Shown in pieces: positions 5,629 to 5,741 of a stretch of DNA of 5,741 nt. The notes below the pieces were generated by a model. The model was not told where the DNA came from. It worked only from the letters and a program-made list of their open reading frames with translations, and searched no databases. The stretch comes from JAAAOZ01 sp964496595 (GTDB lineage Bacteria > Chloroflexota > Anaerolineae > B4-G1 > SLSP01). The DNA lies in the NCBI GenBank assembly GCA_964496595.1, contig CAZCAI010000226.1, positions 1-5,741 on the forward strand, read 5' to 3'. How positions within the stretch are numbered: the stretch's first letter is position 1; the number at the start of each line of letters is the position of its first letter. The translations under genes were made by a program, and so were the position numbers.

Positions 5629-5741
5629 AAGGTGTAGCGCTGTGAAGCAATTTTAGCGAAACCTTGCGAAGGTTATGGATGGTCTCGGCGGGATGGTTCA
5701 AGAGATAGCAGAAATCGGTTTGCACTTTTATTTTTCGTAGA
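5629..5741. other. Downstream gap with a weak hairpin, no gene seen
   Basis: These 113 bases after the AOR stop become AT-rich towards the window edge. AACCTT-gcg-AAGGTT (5660-5674) is a perfect 6-base stem with a three-base loop, 32 bases after the stop, but no T-run follows directly. It could be a weak terminator or chance. No MoaD-like or ferredoxin gene, which sometimes accompany AOR genes, starts here. Confidence 0.4.

Noticed and set aside
5660..5674. AACCTT-gcg-AAGGTT as an intrinsic terminator for AOR
   Set aside because: The stem is short with only two G-C pairs per arm and no T-run follows; it is kept only as a remark on the gap.
5675..5740. 21-codon open frame at the right edge (MDGLGGMVQEIAEIGLHFYFS)
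   Set aside because: It has only AAGG two bases before the ATG, no recognisable similarity and a length expected by chance.

Overview
The window is GC-rich, anaerobe-like bacterial DNA with four genes, all on the + strand. The first gene is cut by the left edge. Two things suggest Chloroflexota (Anaerolineae or a relative): the Asp-box propeller protein with its 'AVSPNFAEDRTVFAGT' style of repeat, and the pairing of a split transketolase with a tungsten/molybdenum aldehyde:ferredoxin oxidoreductase. This assignment is inference from sequence style and is not proven.

Layout. Bases 1-1136 hold the C-terminal 377 residues of a BNR/Asp-box (YCF48-like) beta-propeller protein. A 91-base AT-rich gap follows, with a tandem 8-mer and a small palindrome just upstream of a good ribosome site. 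Bases 1228-2079 and 2069-3004 encode the N- and C-terminal halves of a split transketolase; the two genes overlap and are surely co-translated. A 143-base gap carries two strong inverted repeats. Bases 3148-3636 encode an RpiB/LacA/LacB-type aldose-ketose isomerase. A 111-base AT-rich element with inverted ends fills the next gap. Bases 3763-5628 encode a complete aldehyde:ferredoxin oxidoreductase (AOR). The last 113 bases hold no supported gene.

How the genes may work together. A transketolase and an RpiB-like isomerase side by side point to sugar carbon-skeleton rearrangement, but neither looks like the housekeeping enzyme. By an ungapped motif alignment, the transketolase C-half has replaced residues that in yeast transketolase contact the substrate phosphate (Ser386 to Ala, His469 to Asp) and the residue that reads hydroxyl stereochemistry (Asp477 to Asn). 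The isomerase keeps its catalytic Cys but lacks the ring-opening His and the His/Arg residues that bind phosphate in RpiB. Together these changes suggest a non-standard, open-chain and possibly non-phosphorylated substrate. The closest known pathway logic is the sulfo-transketolase route of sulfoquinovose breakdown (SqwG/SqwH plus the RpiB-like SqwI). There the product sulfolactaldehyde must be disposed of, and an adjacent AOR could oxidise it with ferredoxin as acceptor instead of the usual reductase. This is a hypothesis. Tetrose, apiose or other unusual sugar routes fit the same genes, and no transporter, kinase or glycosidase lies in the window to decide.
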